Source of the DNA: JBKEDF01 sp047975325
Lineage (GTDB): Bacteria; Pseudomonadota; Alphaproteobacteria; Rhodobacterales; Rhodobacteraceae
Direction: 5' to 3'
Length of the DNA: 24,169 bases
Assembly: GCA_047975325.1 (NCBI GenBank)
Contig: JBKEDF010000068.1
Coordinates: forward strand, 1-24,169
This document shows positions 22,813-24,169 of this stretch, piece after piece. The translations under genes were made by a program, and so were the position numbers. The number at the start of each line of letters is the position of its first letter. Positions within the stretch are counted from its first letter, which is position 1. A model generated the notes under the pieces. That model made no database searches. It saw only the letters and a list, made by a program, of their open reading frames with translations, and was not told the origin of the DNA.

Positions 22813-23799
22813 ATGGACCTTCTATGGCGCGCGGTCCATGATGAAGGGCCCGGTCCCGTCTGGGCCGGGCTTTTCGCCGAATACTGGCCTGATTACGAAC
22901 GCTGGTGGCTCCGCGAAGGAGAAAGCCTCCGTCCGACCTATTGGGAAGGCCTTCAGGCACTGCGCGAACATATGCCCGAAATCGTGCCGCTTTATGAACA
23001 GCTTTGCGCATTGGCGGGCGGCGGCGATCTGGCCGCGCGGTTTCTGTCCTTTCACTGCCCGCCCCCTTATCTTTCCGGCTGTTCCCAGGCGATCTGGCCC
23101 GGAAGGGAACCGGTTCTGGTGCGCAATTACGATTATTCCCCCAAGGCGTTTGACCGGCTGATCCTACATACGGATTGGCAGGGCCGGAAGGTTCTGGGTA
23201 CCTCTGACGGCCTTTGGGGGCTGGTGGATGGGATGAACGATGCGGGGCTGGCGGTATCGCTTACCTTCGGGGGGCGGCGCGTCGTGGGGGATGGTTTCGG
23301 TGTTCCGCTAATCCTGCGTTATGTACTGCAAACCTGCGAAACTGCCGAAGAGGCCGGTCGCGCCCTTGCCCGGATCCCCACGCATATGAGCTATAACGTC
23401 ACCGTGGTGGATCGCAAAAGGCACTATCTGACCGCCCTGATGGGACCGGACAGACCCGCCCAGATTACCCATGCGGCCGTGGCCACCAATCACCAGGAAC
23501 GGGTGGAATGGGCGGCCCATGCCCGTTTCACGGCAACCGTCGAACGCGAAAGATTCCTGCTCAACCGCCTGACGCTACATGTCGAGCCGGCAGAAAAATT
23601 CATCTCCGCCTTCCTGCGCCCACCGCTCTATTCCACCGCCTATGCACAGGGTTTCGGAACGCTCTATACTGCCGTCTACCGCCCACGCCGAGGGAAAATG
23701 GAACTCCGCTGGCCCGGTGCGGCATGGGCGATGGATATCCGGGATTTCAAACCGGCGCAGATGGTCATCCACACACCCGAGGAAGCCCCGGCAGGTTAA
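22813..23799 (+). CDS. C45-family Ntn hydrolase / acyltransferase-like protein
   Basis: The 328-residue protein resembles the acyl-CoA:6-aminopenicillanate acyltransferase/C45 family, enzymes that mature by self-cleavage before an internal cysteine. The expected nucleophile is Cys90 in YLSGCSQAIWPG, preceded by an 89-residue pro-region. RNYDYSP (104-110), DGLWGLVDGMNDAGLAVSL (132-150), SYNVTVVD (193-200) and ATNHQ (224-228) follow in the order normal for the family. Members cleave or transfer the acyl group of an amide; the insect member Tan hydrolyses beta-alanyl amines. The gene begins 12 bases after the ATP-grasp gene, with AGAGGA before its ATG. It may deacylate or trans-acylate the product of the ATP-grasp ligase, which is an inference from position only. 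It is the last gene of the cluster. Confidence 0.85.
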   Translation: MDLLWRAVHDEGPGPVWAGLFAEYWPDYERWWLREGESLRPTYWEGLQALREHMPEIVPLYEQLCALAGGGDLAARFLSFHCPPPYLSGCSQAIWPGREPVLVRNYDYSPKAFDRLILHTDWQGRKVLGTSDGLWGLVDGMNDAGLAVSLTFGGRRVVGDGFGVPLILRYVLQTCETAEEAGRALARIPTHMSYNVTVVDRKRHYLTALMGPDRPAQITHAAVATNHQERVEWAAHARFTATVERERFLLNRLTLHVEPAEKFISAFLRPPLYSTAYAQGFGTLYTAVYRPRRGKMELRWPGAAWAMDIRDFKPAQMVIHTPEEAPAG

Positions 23800-24169
23800 G
23801 TGGCGACCTCTGGCGCAGTGCCATTCGCAACCCGTTCAACCGCCGGGACATGATTATGGGACAGCTGGCTTTTGCCAATTGGCCCATCGCGGCATAGTCG
23901 TCACGGCCATGACAGGCGCCCGGCATGCTACATCGCAGCCTTTCCTGGCGTCCTTCAGCTGCGGCCATTCAACGCATCGGCGGGGAAAACAGATGGTCCG
24001 GCTTGACATTTACTGGCGGGATGGGCATCGACTTTCATAAATCTGACTAAATTAATAAGTCAACGTCAGCCCAATGCCAGCCGTGACGAAAACGGACGTG
24101 CCCCTACAGCACTTCGTGAAGACCGGAAAGGGAACATGGGCAATGACGGGATTCCTGGGGAACCGCCAC
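23800..24169. other. 370-base end of window, no supported gene
   Basis: I see no convincing gene or terminator directly behind the C45 gene. A consensus TTGACA stands at 24003-24008, but its 17-bp partner is not a good -10 box. An AT-rich stretch (24031-24062) follows and looks like promoter DNA. Near the end, a purine-rich AAAGGGAAC precedes an ATG at 24136 that could open a gene running off the window; only eleven codons are visible. Another frame, from an ATG at 24074, is also open to the end. Confidence 0.5.

Noticed and set aside
23908..24040. 43-codon frame behind the C45 gene
   Set aside because: No ribosome binding site, no motif, odd composition (His, Arg, Ser-rich); probably non-coding.
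24136..24169. Start of a gene running off the window
   Set aside because: AAAGGGAAC before an ATG is suggestive, but eleven codons (MGNDGIPGEPP) give no family, and another frame is open as well.

Overview
The window looks like a chromosomal segment of an alphaproteobacterium, most likely of the Rhodobacterales (Paracoccus/Roseobacter type). This is an inference from protein style: a DksA with a single zinc-finger cysteine, a DUF2927 lipoprotein, a TAXI-type TRAP transporter with a fused permease, a monomeric isocitrate dehydrogenase, and moderately high-GC codon use with clear Shine-Dalgarno sites. All fifteen recognised protein-coding genes, plus one small gene of 57 codons, appear intact. 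I saw no tRNA, rRNA, CRISPR array, insertion sequence or phage gene.

Left part (1-7300). A dihydrodipicolinate synthase/N-acetylneuraminate lyase family aldolase (131-997, +) converges on a cation:proton antiporter with a TrkA-N-like domain (1014-2876, -). Upstream of the antiporter, also on the minus strand, are monomeric NADP-dependent isocitrate dehydrogenase (icd, 3116-5320) with a strong downstream hairpin, a UbiH/salicylate-hydroxylase-type FAD monooxygenase (5453-6634), and a DksA-family transcription factor (6708-7181) with its own likely terminator.

Middle part (7301-12915). A MoxR-type AAA+ ATPase (7301-8137) is divergent from dksA. After a 335-base gap comes a tight plus-strand group: a DUF2927 lipoprotein, a 57-residue two-helix membrane protein, a CoxE-like VWA protein and an M48 membrane metalloprotease. 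MoxR and VWA proteins normally work as a pair, so this block is probably an envelope-linked chaperone/protease module. It converges on an exported nucleosidase resembling MTA/SAH nucleosidase (12001-12915, -).

Right part (13224-23799). Seven plus-strand genes form a 10.6-kb putative operon: TAXI solute-binding protein, fused TRAP permease with a DUF3394-like tail, TeaD-like universal stress protein, nitrilase-superfamily hydrolase, an unusually long (909 aa) Orn/Lys/Arg-type PLP decarboxylase, an ATP-grasp ligase, and a C45/penicillin-acyltransferase-like Ntn hydrolase. Read together, they suggest import of a substrate through TRAP, then amino-acid decarboxylation, ATP-dependent amide ligation and amide hydrolysis or acyl transfer. 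I do not recognise this gene set as a characterised pathway, and it is the best candidate for an undescribed system here. The last 370 bases hold no gene I can support.
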